Positions 1 through 12,392 are shown, counted from the first letter of the stretch. The stretch is DNA of 64,000 bases from Steromphala cineraria (GCA_916613615.1 OU744725.1:55803075-55867074); one strand, 5' to 3'. The notes: generated by a model from the sequence alone, not told the origin. Program-made: numbers and translations.

Positions 1-252
1 ATTTGAATATATAATGTAAAGTTTAGCCATGCGATTCCTTTTTCTTACAGAAAATGAATTAAAGGTGTTAAAAAAAATTGGCCGCCAATTGATTTTATGT
101 GATTCTTCATACTTTGTCCTCTGACTATGGCTGGTTGGCTTGTGTAATGAGATTTTTGTCACTATCAAAATAATACATTTAGCAATAACGTTCATTTATC
201 AGCGAAAATTTTGAAATATAAAATATTAAAAAACGTGCTACTGCCCCTTTAA
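1..252 (+). mobile_element. Family A MITE, copy 1 (cut by window edge)
   Basis: This is the right-hand two thirds of a family A element. It shares the internal block GCCATGCGATTCC with the other copies and ends with the inverted terminus ACGTGCTACTGCCCCTTTAA. The left end lies outside the window. No protein-coding capacity is seen. Confidence 0.85.
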
Positions 253-1602
253 ACTGTGGCTGAGACAAGTGCCAAAGTCGATATTACATTTGACCTTTCA
301 ATAGCATTCTCAAGGCATTTCGACATCATTTCGACAAAGGCATAATATTCATGTTATCAGCTTGTTTATTATTTTTAGCCTGTCATTATGTAGGTATGCG
401 TTTCTTGTGTTTTAGAAATTCAGTTGAAATGAATTAAGAGAGGAAGATATTGTGGTCGAAAATCAGGGGTATATAATGGACTTAAATTAGCTTTAAAATG
501 GATCGAAAGTGGAATTCGTTTAGCTTGATGCTGTAATGAAAATTTTGATTCTCTTACATGCTGTATGTTTTGATCCATTTTGTCATTTCAATTGTTGAAT
601 ATTGAACTATATTCCATCTCGTTGATTCGGCTGTTATAAATCACTGATTCCCTAGCGCGCCCTTTCCCAGGCAGCAGTATAAATAAACGTTTTGGTAATC
701 TCAAATGGCTTTACTAACAGGAGACCTTTGAAAACACATATATTATTTAATATGAGCTGAATGGAATTCATGCATTTCTATGGATGGGAGAATTTCTACA
801 TTCATGATTTTTTGGGAACTATTTCAAATTTAATATCAGAATAATTTATGTGATGTTACAGATCTTGAGGCATGTGAATTTGAATTTGACCGTTTCGTGA
901 TTTTGTTATTTAATCATTTAACCTGTTTCTCAAGTGTCTTGTTGTTTAACAAAACTTCATCTACATTGTACCATGTAAGATACAACATTCTACCATAAAT
1001 TTCTAATTGGCTACTGTGAAAAGTCAGAAGGCATATAATTTGGTTATACAGTGCTCTGTTAACTTCGTCTAATGCGCACGAATTCACTTGTTTCTTAGCA
1101 ACAACAGTTCACAGTTTGCTGTTGTGCTGGCCATTTCCACAAAATCATCATTTTAAGTTTCATTGCAGAGTATTATCAAAGAGCGATGTCAAATCCGGCA
1201 AATAAACGACAATTCATATTCCATGTTGGCAAGTATAGTCACCCATCAGTAAACGCTATACTCACGAGTCGCTATATATACCCTCTTGAATCGTTTAACT
1301 GGATAGAATATCATATCGAAATACACCAAAATAAAGAATAAAATTACTACAAAGTTTAGTAAGAGCATCGAGAGATTAAAGGGACGTCAATTATTTGAAT
1401 AGAATCCAAAATACTTAAAAGTATGACGCCAGTCGGGAACACTCTTTTTCTACTTTAAAGAGTGAGCTCCCTTTGATGCATTTGGATAGTGTCGATAATG
1501 TCCGAGGCCTACTGAAAGTAACGTCATACGAGATTACAAAATACGTCAATACTGTATGAATGTCAGTCCGTGGAAATCATGCACGTCATGCTGCGTCATC
1601 AA
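253..1602. other. AT-rich intergenic stretch
   Basis: I see no recognisable gene, RNA or repeat family here. Only short chance reading frames occur. Confidence 0.5.
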
Positions 1603-2006
1603 CATTCTCTCTCGTTTAGAGGTAGCTTAAATCATTTTGATCCAACCTCTGTTTGACTAAGCCCACATCCTCTCCCCGCAGAAGCACATCAAGTCATGAA
1701 ATGTTGACACAGCCTCTGTTCAATTACGCCGACTCTGTAGGTTAGAATGGGAGATGACTGGTCGGAGGCAATCAAAGTTAGTTGTGCAATTCTAAAATCA
1801 TCATTTTGGCTACTGAATCATGGCAATAGCATCGTTATATGAACCAGCCTTTCCATGCGCGAAGCGTTGTTATTTGATATAGAAATTCTAATGGATTGTG
1901 GTGCAATTTTGTTTCCACCAGGGGAAACTGCCGGAACCCACGGATATCGGCGTATTAGAACAGAGGCTGTATCATGACTTCATCTGCCTCTGTGAAGAGA
2001 GAATAG
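1603..2006 (-). mobile_element. Family B MITE copy 1, with a divergent partial copy at its left
   Basis: Positions 1666-2006 form a reverse-oriented family B element bounded by variants of the CATTCTCTCCCC terminus. Directly to the left, 1603-1665 repeats a diverged terminus (ATTCTCTC, then GAGGTAGC and CCTCTGTTTGACTAAG) like the divergent relative at 41528. The two look like neighbouring or nested insertions. No clean target duplication is visible. Confidence 0.75.
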
Positions 2007-2309
2007 AGCTTCCTGTGTTTGTTGAGAATGAGTCTTCAGATGAAAATGGATGACTGAATTCACGCTGGTTTATTTTAGAGTCTCTACGATTATTAAAGTA
2101 AATGATTCAAACGTCAATAGTTGAGCTTGTATCTCTATCAAACAAAGTTATTAAGTTAAAACAGTTGCAGAGTGTCAAGTTCTATATATCATAACATTGA
2201 TAATATAACTGATGATATATTTTTGTTAAGTAATTTTAGAATAAACATAACCTTATGTGGCCTCTCGAATTGTGAAGTATGGACAATTTCCAGTGTAATC
2301 AATAGAATA

Positions 2310-2500
2310 ATTTCCTTGATATCTCATATACAAAACAGTTTATTGTTGATAGATAAGCCAAAGATATCCGTTTACATTAACAATGCATTAACAATGTATG
2401 AACGTAACGGAAATGGACAAATTCGATTGAATGATTCAAATGGGTGGCTACAATGGAAAACTATACCTGAAGGTTGCAGTAAATAATGATCGATAGGTCA
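2310..2500 (+). repeat. Low-copy block O, copy 1
   Basis: The stretch with ATTTCCTTGATATC, GATATCCGTTTACATTA and TGATCGATAG recurs, diverged, at 8965-9100 and 10200-10360. A 104-codon frame starting from a TTG (2172-2486) overlaps it, but the other copies do not keep that frame, so I do not call a gene. Confidence 0.55.
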
Positions 2501-2653
2501 GATGTAGGACAAAATTCAGTTTTTATTCAAAACATTTCTGGTTTCCAATATAATACAATTTCCCTTGCAATATGAGTTATGATTGTCATACAATGAACAT
2601 TAAATTACATCGAAGTAAGATATCCGTGAGCCATATGCTTGCAAATGTATAAA

Positions 2654-3011
2654 TTAATAGGGGCAGTAGCACGTGTTTTGAAAATTTTATATGTCACATT
2701 TTTCACTGAAAACTTGACGTTAATGCTAAATGTATTATTTTAATACTATCAAAAATCTCATTACCAATCATCCACAATCAGAGGACAAATGATAAGGATT
2801 CACATTAATTCTATTGGCAGCCATTTTTTGTGAACACTTTAAATTCATTTTGTGTAAGAAAAAGGAATCGCATGGCTCAAGTTTACCTTATATATTTGAT
2901 TCATTACTGCTTCATTTAGTTTAGATACAATGTCTTTTAATTGGAACAATTTATTTTCATTTTCCTTACACCACATTGAATTACCCCTAAAAACCTGCTA
3001 CTGCCCCTTTA
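2654..3011 (-). mobile_element. Family A MITE, copy 2
   Basis: Reverse-oriented element of normal length. Its left terminus is slightly decayed (TTAATAGGGGCAGTAGCACG) and the right reads CTACTGCCCCTTTA. The internal landmark GGAATCGCATGGCT is present. Confidence 0.85.
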
Positions 3012-3093
3012 CAATGCAATGGATGCGAGTGTTTAAGCTAAATCTGCTTTAAATATATATCCCATACCTGTCACCAGCGAAAATATTTAAGTG

Positions 3094-3385
3094 AAAGAAC
3101 TTTTCCAGTCCAAGTAAACCTAGCCTCAATATGATCCGTTTCACTCCTATACTGAGTCTAGAAAGGTCTAGTAGAGGGTCGCGTCAGCCGGCCTTCTGCG
3201 ACCTATGACCCTCCAACGTTATACGCGAAGGCAGACTATTGTGGCTTGGTAAGCTGAGTTCTGATTGGTCAATTCGATACGTGGGCTGACGCGACCCCCT
3301 ATTAGACCTTTCTAGACTCAGTATAGGAGTGAAACGGATAATATTGAGGTTATGTTTACTTAGACTGGAACTTTTTAAGAAGTGT
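3094..3385. mobile_element. Hairpin element D (long inverted repeat)
   Basis: Arms of about 90 bp (3094-3190 and 3283-3385) are near-perfect inverted copies. They contain TTTCACTCCTATACTGAGTC and its complement, around a spacer of roughly 90 bp. This is the structure of a foldback or MITE element. Only one copy is seen in the window. The 70-codon minus frame inside it is a by-product. Confidence 0.7.
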
Positions 3386-4341
3386 TCGGTCTTCAATGTG
3401 ATTTTGTAAGGTCAGCAAGTAAAGCAGTATAAACAGAAAACTTTTCAACTTTGTTGCTTATGATAAAGACACGTTGTATCATTAAATGTATATTTCATAC
3501 CAGACGATTACATACTTTTTCAAATTTGAGTATTTTTTATTGAGATCACTTCTTACTTTGCAACCTTCATTAAACATCAATTCCATCCACAATTTAAACT
3601 TCAATATGACGTGTACTATATGAATTTATGATTTCTGAATATGGAATATATTTCTGTGGTAACATTCGGCCTAATTCACTAATGCCGTCAGATAGTAATC
3701 TATATACTTTTTTATTATGCATGTCATTTTGACTTAAGCAGACACTCTTTATATCATTCAAGTACAAATTCTATTAGCGTATCATTCATTTACATTAATT
3801 ACATTAAATTCTTGTCTGCTTTGGATATAATTTTCGTGTTTGACTGAGTATTCCTCAACTTCAAACAGCTTTGCTTTTAACAGGTAATCTTATTTGCTTG
3901 TCATTTTCTATTTTGATGTTAGATAATAACATCATTGGAATTCAATGAAGCCACCATTAGATAATCCCTTTAGGCGTTTCCTAAATTCTATGTTTTTAAA
4001 TAAAGGGATTGCAAACAAATACAATCTCATTTAAATAATCTTATATTGTTCTGCGTAACGTAATGAAGCAAACAGATCATATCTTAATGAGATTGGAATA
4101 AATAGAAAGAAGTTTTAAAAAGAAGATAGACCAAAATTTGTTTATTCAACAACGGAGTCCACTTGTCAACTTCAATTTACGTTGATGTATTGTTAAGTTA
4201 CATTTGTGACGTCAGCCTATTGTTCTATCGCTCCATTATTTTTTCTGTAATGGAGCGTTACATTTTACATCAAGATTTTCACTTGATATTACAAATGTAT
4301 TCAGTTTTTAAGGTATGAAGTTGAAGGCGCATTTAATTGAG
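3386..4341. other. Intergenic, with block N copy 1 and a small stem-loop
   Basis: Block N (3850-3965, sharing CTTTTAACAGGTAAT and AATAACATCATTG) recurs diverged at 15475-15595. A compact stem-loop lies at about 4229-4257 (CGCTCCATTA with TAATGGAGCG). Nothing else is recognised. Confidence 0.45.
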
Positions 4342-4461
4342 TATAATGTCCGTCATGTAATATGCTCGTAACTCTCCATCCTTTGAAAATAATGGGAATC
4401 GGCCTCTGGGGACCTCACTTCCATTGTTATCAAGGAATGGAGAGTTATTCGGACATTACCC
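4342..4461. repeat. Imperfect hairpin P
   Basis: The left arm carries ATAATGTCCG and TAACTCTCCATCC. The right arm carries GGAATGGAGAGTTATTC and GGACATTA, its imperfect complement. It has the form of a small foldback MITE; no second copy was found. Confidence 0.5.
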
Positions 4462-5793
4462 TATACGTAGTACGCGTATAACAAATTGAAAAATTCTTAA
4501 TCCATTTGGTGTCTATATGTTTTAAAACTATACAACATAGTGAATATATAAGTTGTTCCTTTGTCTTATTTGTTCTGTAAGTACCATTAAGTTCACCAAG
4601 AACAAACTAGACGTTAAAGTGTATACCACTCAGACTTGTATGGAATGGAATGCAAATGCACTGAACTGCCTGCACAAACAAAGAGGTACATTATCCTAAT
4701 GGTGTCTGAGAATCGACAGTTGGGGTATTTTTTGTGGAAACAAAATTCAAGAAGACGCAGTAATGCATTCTGTTCTTTGTCAACTTGATAAATCTAGAAC
4801 AACTAAAATGTTACCCTGACTTACATATATGAAAATAAGTGTGAAATGATCATGTATATATATTAAGTATAAACAGGGAAGTACTCTTGATGTATGTTTC
4901 CAAAAACTACCCCGATAGGACCGTCCCTTTAAGTCACTACTTGCAAATGAGGTTGGATATTGTCATAGCTCATTTGTAATTAATTATCTCTTTATAAAAA
5001 CTGATTCCTTTAGTCCACATTCTACAAAAAGTAAGTAGTTTTCCAGAAAAAGATTGTACATGTTTTTGCGCTCAGTTCTTTGGTTATAAGATATATAATA
5101 TAAAACCTATTGGTGAAAAATATGCTATAAAAACATAAAACCAGCTCTTTATTCTTTATTGGTATTGGAGAGAAAACAATTGACATTCAAGAAATTGTCC
5201 TCACAAATGCCCAGCCATCCTTAATCGTGAGAATTGAAATTAAATATATTGTATATAATGCAGAAAGACTAGCAATATATCATTACATTTATATGATAAA
5301 GATGAGTCGAATATTGTTTCAATAGTGCTATAGATAAGATTTTAAGTTGTTTTTACGATACATCTGGTCGCACCATTCCCATAAACAGGGGTTTTATATA
5401 CCATACTATGACCGAAAAGTGTTGATTTGCGTGTTAAAAGGGTTTTGAGGTTGTATTTTCATGTCCATGGACAACAGAAGTACAAATGCATCCTCTTTTC
5501 ATCATGAAATGGAATTGAATTATCTTAACTAAATCATTTTTGTTTTGAATGCAAAAGTCCCATGAACTTCTTTTGACGACAAATGAGAAACAGTATCTGC
5601 AAACAGTAAAAATCATTGAACGTATAGAACACTTTTCATTATCTGATTATTTATAGAGCTGCAGAAGCCTAACTTGTACCTGGAATGGACAATGGAGTAT
5701 TCCCAAGATATAAATGGTATGATGGAGTATAATAAAGAATAATGATAAACGAGTTCATGTGTAAAACAGCTGGAATAATTGACATGCAAGACC
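4462..5793. other. Intergenic, nothing recognised
   Basis: AT-rich sequence with only short chance frames, such as a 60-codon minus frame at 5434-5616 that has no recognisable motif. Confidence 0.5.
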
Positions 5794-6336
5794 TTAAAGG
5801 GGCAGTAGCACGTTTTAAGGGGGAATATAAGGTGATATCAGTAAAATGAATGGTTCCAAATGAAAGATTATGTATTAAGACTAATAAATCAGTAATAAAT
5901 CAATTATATTATGTAAAGTTCAGGCATGCGATTCCTCTTTCTTACACGAAATGAATTAAAGGTGTTCACACCAAAATGGTCGCCAATGGACTTTATGTTT
6001 ATCTTTATAATGTTTTCTCAGACTATAAATAATTGGTTTGTGTTCATTATTTTGTAAAACCATTATGTCCTTTCTTAAGAAAATACAATTCAACCTTAAA
6101 ATGGTACGTCAGCTTTTTATTGTATTGTCTTGTACATGTATCATGTATCATTTGTATATATTCATGTACATGAACCTCTTATGCCGAGTCTGCAGCCTGA
6201 GTGTAATAAAGTTCAGTTCAGTAATGACATTTTTGACACTATCACAATAATACAATATATAATATTATCAACGTACAATTTTCCGTGACCAAAATGAAAA
6301 CAAAATATTTTCAAAAAAGTGCTACTGTCCCATTAA
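5794..6336 (+). mobile_element. Family A MITE, copy 3, split by an insertion
   Basis: Both termini are present (TTAAAGGGGCAGTAGCACG at left, GTGCTACTGTCCCATTAA at right), but the element is about 180 bp too long. The extra sequence lies between the TTGGTTTGTG block and the ATTTTTGACACT block. Confidence 0.85.
6037..6213 (+). mobile_element. Short insertion with retroposon-like 3' tail inside copy 3
   Basis: About 175 bp absent from every other family A copy. It ends in GTGTAATAAAGTTCAGTTCA, a polyadenylation-like motif followed by a short GTTCA repeat, as at the 3' ends of many invertebrate LINEs and SINEs. It is probably a severely 5'-truncated retroposon; the boundaries are approximate. 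Confidence 0.5.
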
Positions 6337-6783
6337 AATTAAATCTAAACAAAAGTCTACAAAATTAACTTTCACAAACTGTTATTGTTTAACGTACTGG
6401 TTGAGGTGTGTCACTTAACATAATCTTTATTATTATTTTGTCAGAGATCTTTCGGAGTTATTGGACATTTCAAGTATGCTTTTTGTACATTAACTATTTT
6501 TAGCCAATTGAGAGCAAACAAAATGCAATTAGCCAATCTTGTTCATATATAATACATAGAATCAATATTTAAAAAACAAGGGATCGTATTCATGGATAAG
6601 GGTCTTTAGATACGTGTGAGCTGCCAGAATACATTTAGGTGCATCACTCAAATCATACACTTACTTTAACTGCAATTGACATCAATTAGTACACAAGAAA
6701 TAACACAATACGTACAGTCACAATAAAGCATTAGTCTCTGCATCACGCTGTGGTTTACTTTGTGAGGTTTACTACAGTAAATG
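6337..6783. other. Intergenic, nothing recognised
   Basis: No gene or repeat family is recognised between family A copy 3 and hairpin element C. Confidence 0.5.
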
Positions 6784-7008
6784 TTAAAGGGGGTCTCCAA
6801 CTTCTAATTTTTAACTTCCAGTGTTTTATTAACGAGGGTCGGAGAGAGCCTCGCTAATAAAACACTGGACGTTAAATATTAGAAGTTGGAGACCCCCTTT
6901 ATTTTGTTAACTTCCAGTGTTTTATTAGCGAGGCCCCGAGAAGGTCGGAGAGGGCCTCGCTAATAAAACACTGGAAGTTAAAAATTAGAAGTTGGAGACC
7001 CCCTTTAA
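6784..7008. mobile_element. Double-hairpin element C, copy 1
   Basis: Two successive foldbacks share the arms GGGGGTCTCCAACTTC and CCAGTGTTTTATTA with their complements. The block begins TTAAAGG and ends CCCTTTAA, so the ends resemble the TTAA-type ends of family A although the interiors differ. The tandem hairpins suggest two copies fused at a shared end. A related copy lies at 22800-23040. Confidence 0.75.
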
Positions 7009-7532
7009 TGTGATCTTGACACGTAAAATCGTGACCTGCTTTGTTGTGTACAACAAACAGTAACGTCGACATAAAATGTCTCATAGTATATAGCAATGAC
7101 AACCAATGTTTACAAAAACAAATTATCTGAATTTTATGAGTTATACTTACTTTGCCATACTTAAACGTGCTTTTTAGTAAATGACCAATGTTTTGCTTCG
7201 GATTACTCTTTTTTTCATTCTGTTAGGGTGTATGCTACCCATTATGCCCTCGCGTTCGGAATTTTCTTGGATTATGATAGTTATCTGTGTTTGAAACACT
7301 CAGCATTTTCATCCTGACAATCGCATGGTGAGAAACTAAATCCTTTTTTCGGATATTGTTTTTTCTCGTTATTATCATTGGTTATATAGCAATGGTATTT
7401 TTCTACTTTAAAAGCATAAATCAGAAAATGGTAGATATGCAACTTTATTTATAAATAAAATCACTGTATCAAAGTCACATTACTAAGAATGACCTGAGAT
7501 ATTTAGAAACAATCAAACGTCTACGCTTCTGT
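7009..7532. other. Intergenic, nothing recognised
   Basis: No supported feature is seen. Confidence 0.45.
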
Positions 7533-7838
7533 GATGATTTTAGAACAGCGTCGCTGATTGCACAACTAACTTTGATTGTCTCCAATCAGGCATCTTACAT
7601 TCTAGACCACAAAGTCGGCGTAATAGAACAGAGGCTGTATCAACATTTCATGACTTGATTTGCCTCTTTTGGGAGAGAATGTGCGAGAAGTGTTGTCATT
7701 TGCTAAAACAATTAAAATAGATTGTAGTGCAACGTTTTTACGCAAGGGGAAATTACCGAAAACTACGGATTTGGTCTAATTCGAACAGAGGTAGGATCAA
7801 CATTTTATGACTTGATCTTTCTCCGTGGGGAGAGAATG
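7533..7838. mobile_element. Family B, two right halves fused (copies 2a and 2b)
   Basis: Positions 7533-7681 match the right half of a forward family B element, ending GGGAGAGAATG. Immediately afterwards 7682-7838 matches the end half of a reverse-oriented element and again ends GGGGAGAGAATG. Neither has its other end. This is a recombined or nested remnant. Confidence 0.7.
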
Positions 7839-8964
7839 GATACTTCAGTACTCATTGCACAATTCGCAACAGCCAAGGCTGTCTTGTCTCTCAAAATGTC
7901 TAAAAATCTCAAAAAGGTCTTTCCAGAAAACAAACGAGGGGTTTGTATAACCTTATAGGTGGAATGCAATTCTTAAAATGTATAGTAACAACAAAATTAT
8001 AAAACATTGACAATTAATGGTATCTCTCTGCTATGTTAACACAGAGTTGCGGGTTGTTGACCTCAAAAGGGCGATACAATACAACATAATAATAAATGTG
8101 AAAAAAGAGAAGGATTTATAACTTTAAAATATTAATTTAAAGGTTAAGTACATTAGCAAAGTATCATTATCATGATCAAACATAGTTCGGCGTAGGTGTT
8201 TCTAAACGAAGAACAATGCATATCAAATATAAATATTAGTTTGAACGACGAGGCCTTTTTAAACATTTTTTCTTTTCTAAGGAATCTGTCATAGTTCTTT
8301 CGATGGATTTCAACACCTTTAAAAGGCAGGTCTTGGTGTTATACAGCTTACAAGAGTTTTGTATTTGTTTGCATCTTGCCAGATACTAGATTCCAACAGC
8401 AAACGCTAGCAGACATTGGTCAATCATGCCTTATGATAACTTGAAAATGTAACAGACAGTTATGATCGTACTTGAAGAAATAATTCTTGTTTTACATTAA
8501 TATGTCGGTCTCACAAATTCCAGGGTTTAAACGTGTTGATCTAGAACCAACACATAGCATTAACATATATATATATTTAAATGACTCTTTATCTTCAGAA
8601 TTTTAGCAATAATTGAGACAAACGCATTATTTCAATTATGTTATTATCAATCAAACTATGACAAAAGGACACTTTATGCTATTGTACACATTTTTATAAT
8701 TATAAAGTGTGAAGTGTTTGTTACTACAAACAATAACTATCATAATTCGCCGCAAGGCATTTATGAAATAGATACAGTTGAAATATGATCATATTTAGTT
8801 GAAATGCAATAAACTGTTGAACAATTATAGATGTGGTACCAATGTCAATATCAGATAAATAAGCTAAACTAAGGAAGAATGAATCATATAATTATTCCTT
8901 TACAATCAATAGATTACATTATTTGATAAGCATTTTACAAAACGGGTTATAGGATATATCAGGA
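7839..8964. other. Intergenic, nothing recognised
   Basis: AT-rich, with short AT dinucleotide runs near 8565. No gene seen. Confidence 0.5.
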
Positions 8965-9100
8965 TATAAGGGTATCCGTTTACATTACCTTTGCATTAAC
9001 CATGATTTAGATTTGGATGGCGATCACAATGGAAATTGAGAGGGACAATGGAACAGTATACTTTAGGAGGAGTAGAGAGCGATCGATAGTTCAGATGTAA
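8965..9100 (+). repeat. Low-copy block O, copy 2
   Basis: Shares GGTATCCGTTTACATTA, CACAATGGAA and GCGATCGATAG-type segments with 2310-2500. It sits directly left of family B copy 3. Confidence 0.45.
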
Positions 9101-9112
9101 GCCAAATTTTAG

Positions 9113-9655
9113 CATTCTCTCCCCGCAGAGGCAGATCAAGTGATAAATGTTGATACAGCCTCTGTTCTATTAAGACCAAATCCGTGAGTTCCGGCAGTTT
9201 CCCTTTGCACCACAATCCATTTGAATTTCTTTATCAAATGACATCGCTTCTCGTATGGAAAGGGTGGTTCATATCACAATGCCTTTGCCATCATTTAGTA
9301 GCTAAAATGATGATTTAAGAACAGTGTCGCTGATTGCACATTCCAATCAGACACCTCACATTCTAGACCACAAAGTCGCCGTAATATAACAGAGGTAAGG
9401 TGAGGTGAGGTGATCTGAGGTTTATCGCCGCTTTCAAGAGTATTTCACTTATATCGCGGCTGCTACTATTATTGCAGGGAGAAAGCCCGCAAGACTATTA
9501 TGGCTATGTATTGCGGTGAAACCTGCGAGCATCGGCTGGAACTGGCAAACCATGGGTGGACTGCGCTGAAATTCAGTGAAGCATTGCACCCAAACCTGAC
9601 TGCGTAATATAACAGAGGCTGTATCAACATTTCATGACTCTGTGGGGAGAGAATG
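9113..9655 (+). mobile_element. Family B MITE, copy 3, split by a retroposon
   Basis: Both ends are recognisable (CATTCTCTCCCCGCAGAGGC at left, TGTGGGGAGAGAATG at right). The extra length is entirely explained by the insertion at 9396-9602. No 9-bp duplication is evident around this copy. Confidence 0.85.
9396..9602 (-). mobile_element. Short non-LTR retroposon (SINE or truncated LINE 3' end)
   Basis: A 207-bp insertion flanked by a perfect 16-bp direct repeat, CGTAATATAACAGAGG, at 9380-9395 and 9603-9618. This is typical of target-primed reverse transcription. Read on the minus strand it carries the GC-rich CCGCGATATAAGTGAAA and AAGCGGCGATAAACCTC motifs and ends in a short CACCT repeat. I recall similar tails on molluscan retroposons; that comparison is from memory. 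It is younger than its host MITE. Confidence 0.75.
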
Positions 9656-10199
9656 CGCTACTCGTTGAAAAGCAATCCCAACACAGCACATAGAATGTCG
9701 TTATAGACTGGACCAATTCAAACAGCAAGCTATAATTGAATAAACGTTTTGTTAATGTGTTAATTTGTTTAATTTAAAGTCGGTATAATATGTAACCATA
9801 AAAATGTCGACACAAAAAGAAGACCAAAACTGACATAGAAACTGAGGGAAAATTATTGTTGATTTTTTTCCACAAATTTTCGAAGTACATATGCAAATAA
9901 GAACCAGGAATTTCGTTCTGTAAAAGACTAATACAATCGCCATTGATCTGTGAAGGGATGATCAAATTCATGCAATTTACTCATATTTGCTCTTTGTAAA
10001 ATGGAAGGGTTAGAAAAGCGATTTTTCCGCAGCAATTTAGTACACAATAAGCACTTGTAATAAGAAACCTGCTTGTCTAATGAATTGTGTGTCTGATCGT
10101 TATTCATGGTGATTGGGCCTTGTGAGATCTAATCTGCGTAAATTGGAGAAGTAATATCATGAACTTATTTAAATGAGATTGGAAATAGAACATTTTCAT
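9656..10199. other. Intergenic, nothing recognised
   Basis: Two overlapping minus-strand frames of 63 and 65 codons (9752-9971) show no recognisable domain and are probably chance frames. Confidence 0.45.
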
Positions 10200-10360
10200 T
10201 TCATTCAACGGAACTATTTCCTTGATATCCGATATTCAAAACAGGTTATTGTTCATATTTAAGCCGAGGATATCCGTTTACATTAAAAATGCATTACCCT
10301 GTATTTGATTGACGGAAATAACATATATGATAGTTTGACGATAACAATGAAATTTGAGAG
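10200..10360 (+). repeat. Low-copy block O, copy 3
   Basis: Shares ACTATTTCCTTGATATC and GGATATCCGTTTACATTA with 2310-2500. The three copies of this block lie in the same orientation within 8 kb. Confidence 0.55.
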
Positions 10361-10370
10361 AAACAAGTGA

Positions 10371-12061
10371 ATAGCATAATTAAAGGTTTTAGTATCAAGC
10401 TAGCAATAGACGAGAACGTATACTCATCGGAAAAAGAAAGTTATCACTCACTTAAAATGGCTCATCCAATAACGAACATCGTTTTATGGATAAAATTAAG
10501 TCAATCAAATATAACCAATCTCAAAAACATTGAACAACGGAAAATGATATTTGACACATTCCTAAAAATTCAAGTAAGAAGGGGTCAAAAATAAAAATTA
10601 CAGGTTCCCCTTTTTTCCATGATTCGCCTACATTTGTCATTTACAAGTCAAAATACACAATAATTAAGGGATAAACTGCTTTTTTATGTGATGTTTTTTG
10701 TAAATTTTATATGATATATGATATCAGTATAAAAGTGACAACTTTTTTTTGAAGATAAGTTTATGTATAATGCAACAATGACATATGACAGGGGTGGAGT
10801 TGATTTGCAAATACAAAGTCTACTCACAATAAACATCTAGCAAAATATATTAAAAACATATTAGGTATCACATAATGACAATTTCTCTTTTCGTGAAATC
10901 AGATGGTGGAGAATGCATTCATAAAAATTGATTCGCGAAATTGAGAGAATCAACTCGCCCATTCCATTTTCTCGTGTATTTTCCATTTTATCATCTCACT
11001 TTGTAGTGAATGGCGAAGTCATTGTAAATGTTCTGTACCATATCAGTGTTTGCACGTGGTCCTGTGCAGTGGTCAGTGGACTGTTTTCAGTCTAGTCAGC
11101 AACAACGGGAACAACTCGCTGGATGAATGGATGACCCGCTCGTTTCTGAATAAACTGCGAGTTTGGAAGATGAATTCCCTGCTCCACACTGAGACACGAG
11201 TTGAGAGATTCATTGTGTCACCAAGAGACTCTATTCACCAAGCAGTACAATTGGGTACCTAGTTTGGAAGTGAAGGCAATGTGAAATTAAAAATGCATGA
11301 ATTGTAAGTTCGAACTTGAGACTGAAAAAGGAGTGATCTTGTTTCTACACTAGAGTGATGATGTGCAGCGGTTTTAGTATGGCGTTGCGTTCTGGATTCA
11401 TCGTATTATAATTATGCTCATTATTATTCCACCAAAATTAAATTAGACCTTGATTAAATGACTCCAGCCAGAAGCTCGAGCTCGAAAATAGAAAACAGAA
11501 ATAAAAAATATTTTTTCTTTTGATTGATATGCCGAGTGATTATTTAATATTCAAGATTTAAATTAATATCATTTCACTTACTGTATTTTTCAATACCTCC
11601 TTTATCTTGAATTTAAGTAAACACATGGTATATATGTAAGTAATTTATTCATGCAAAGTCACTTTGAACGATGATGATTATTTTTCATAAAAGGCTTATT
11701 GAGGAAAAGATACAGACACAAGAAGGTCTTTATCCATAAGTTTAAAACGAAACTATGCTTTTGCATGCTGAAAGAGTTAATTTGGTATTTGCATGTCGAT
11801 ACGACGGTAAAAAGTTCTCTCGTCTTCATTAAATGGAACTAACTGCTTTCAAAAAAGCTTTTTCGAGAAAGTATTTGCCGCCAATAAGTCATAATTGAAT
11901 GCATAAAGCATGTTGTATATTTCTGTATACACTTAACAGCAAATCACTAAAGAACTAGTTCCAAGGAAACAAATGGCATACTTGAGCACAATACAGAATT
12001 GATATTAAGAAAAGGTTATACAGTACTTACTATAAGATTGACGGTAAAATATCAATGAAAA
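10371..12061. other. Intergenic, with a less AT-rich patch
   Basis: Positions 11040-11270 are visibly richer in G and C and stay open for 70 codons on the plus strand from a TTG codon. I recognise no domain and see no clear splice signals. It could be an isolated exon or an old repeat. Nothing else is recognised. Confidence 0.3.
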
Positions 12062-12392
12062 TAAACCGTGTGATATATCACTCGCTATATATATATATAG
12101 TGACATTGAATGAAATGTGTTATCAGTTACTAGTGACAGATATTACTACAATGATCAGATGTTATCGAACAATGCTCTGACACTGTGACGTCATATGGTT
12201 CGGAGGCGATGGGCTCTCATCAGAACCGATTCAACGTAAAGACACTTCGATATCATAAAATAAACATTTGTCTTTTCCCGACAAATACCATGCGTGATGT
12301 AGAAACGTTTTATATTTTCATTCGTGGCTGCGCCACTCGTGAACATATAAACTTTCTACCTCACTCGATGAGATAAGCATGGTGTTTGTCAA
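12062..12392. mobile_element. Family H palindromic element, copy 4 (divergent)
   Basis: It shares GTGATATATCACTCG and the core palindrome GTGGCTGCGCCAC with the better copy at 52742. It has one perfect TGACGTCA at 12186-12193. The ends are not well defined. Confidence 0.5.
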
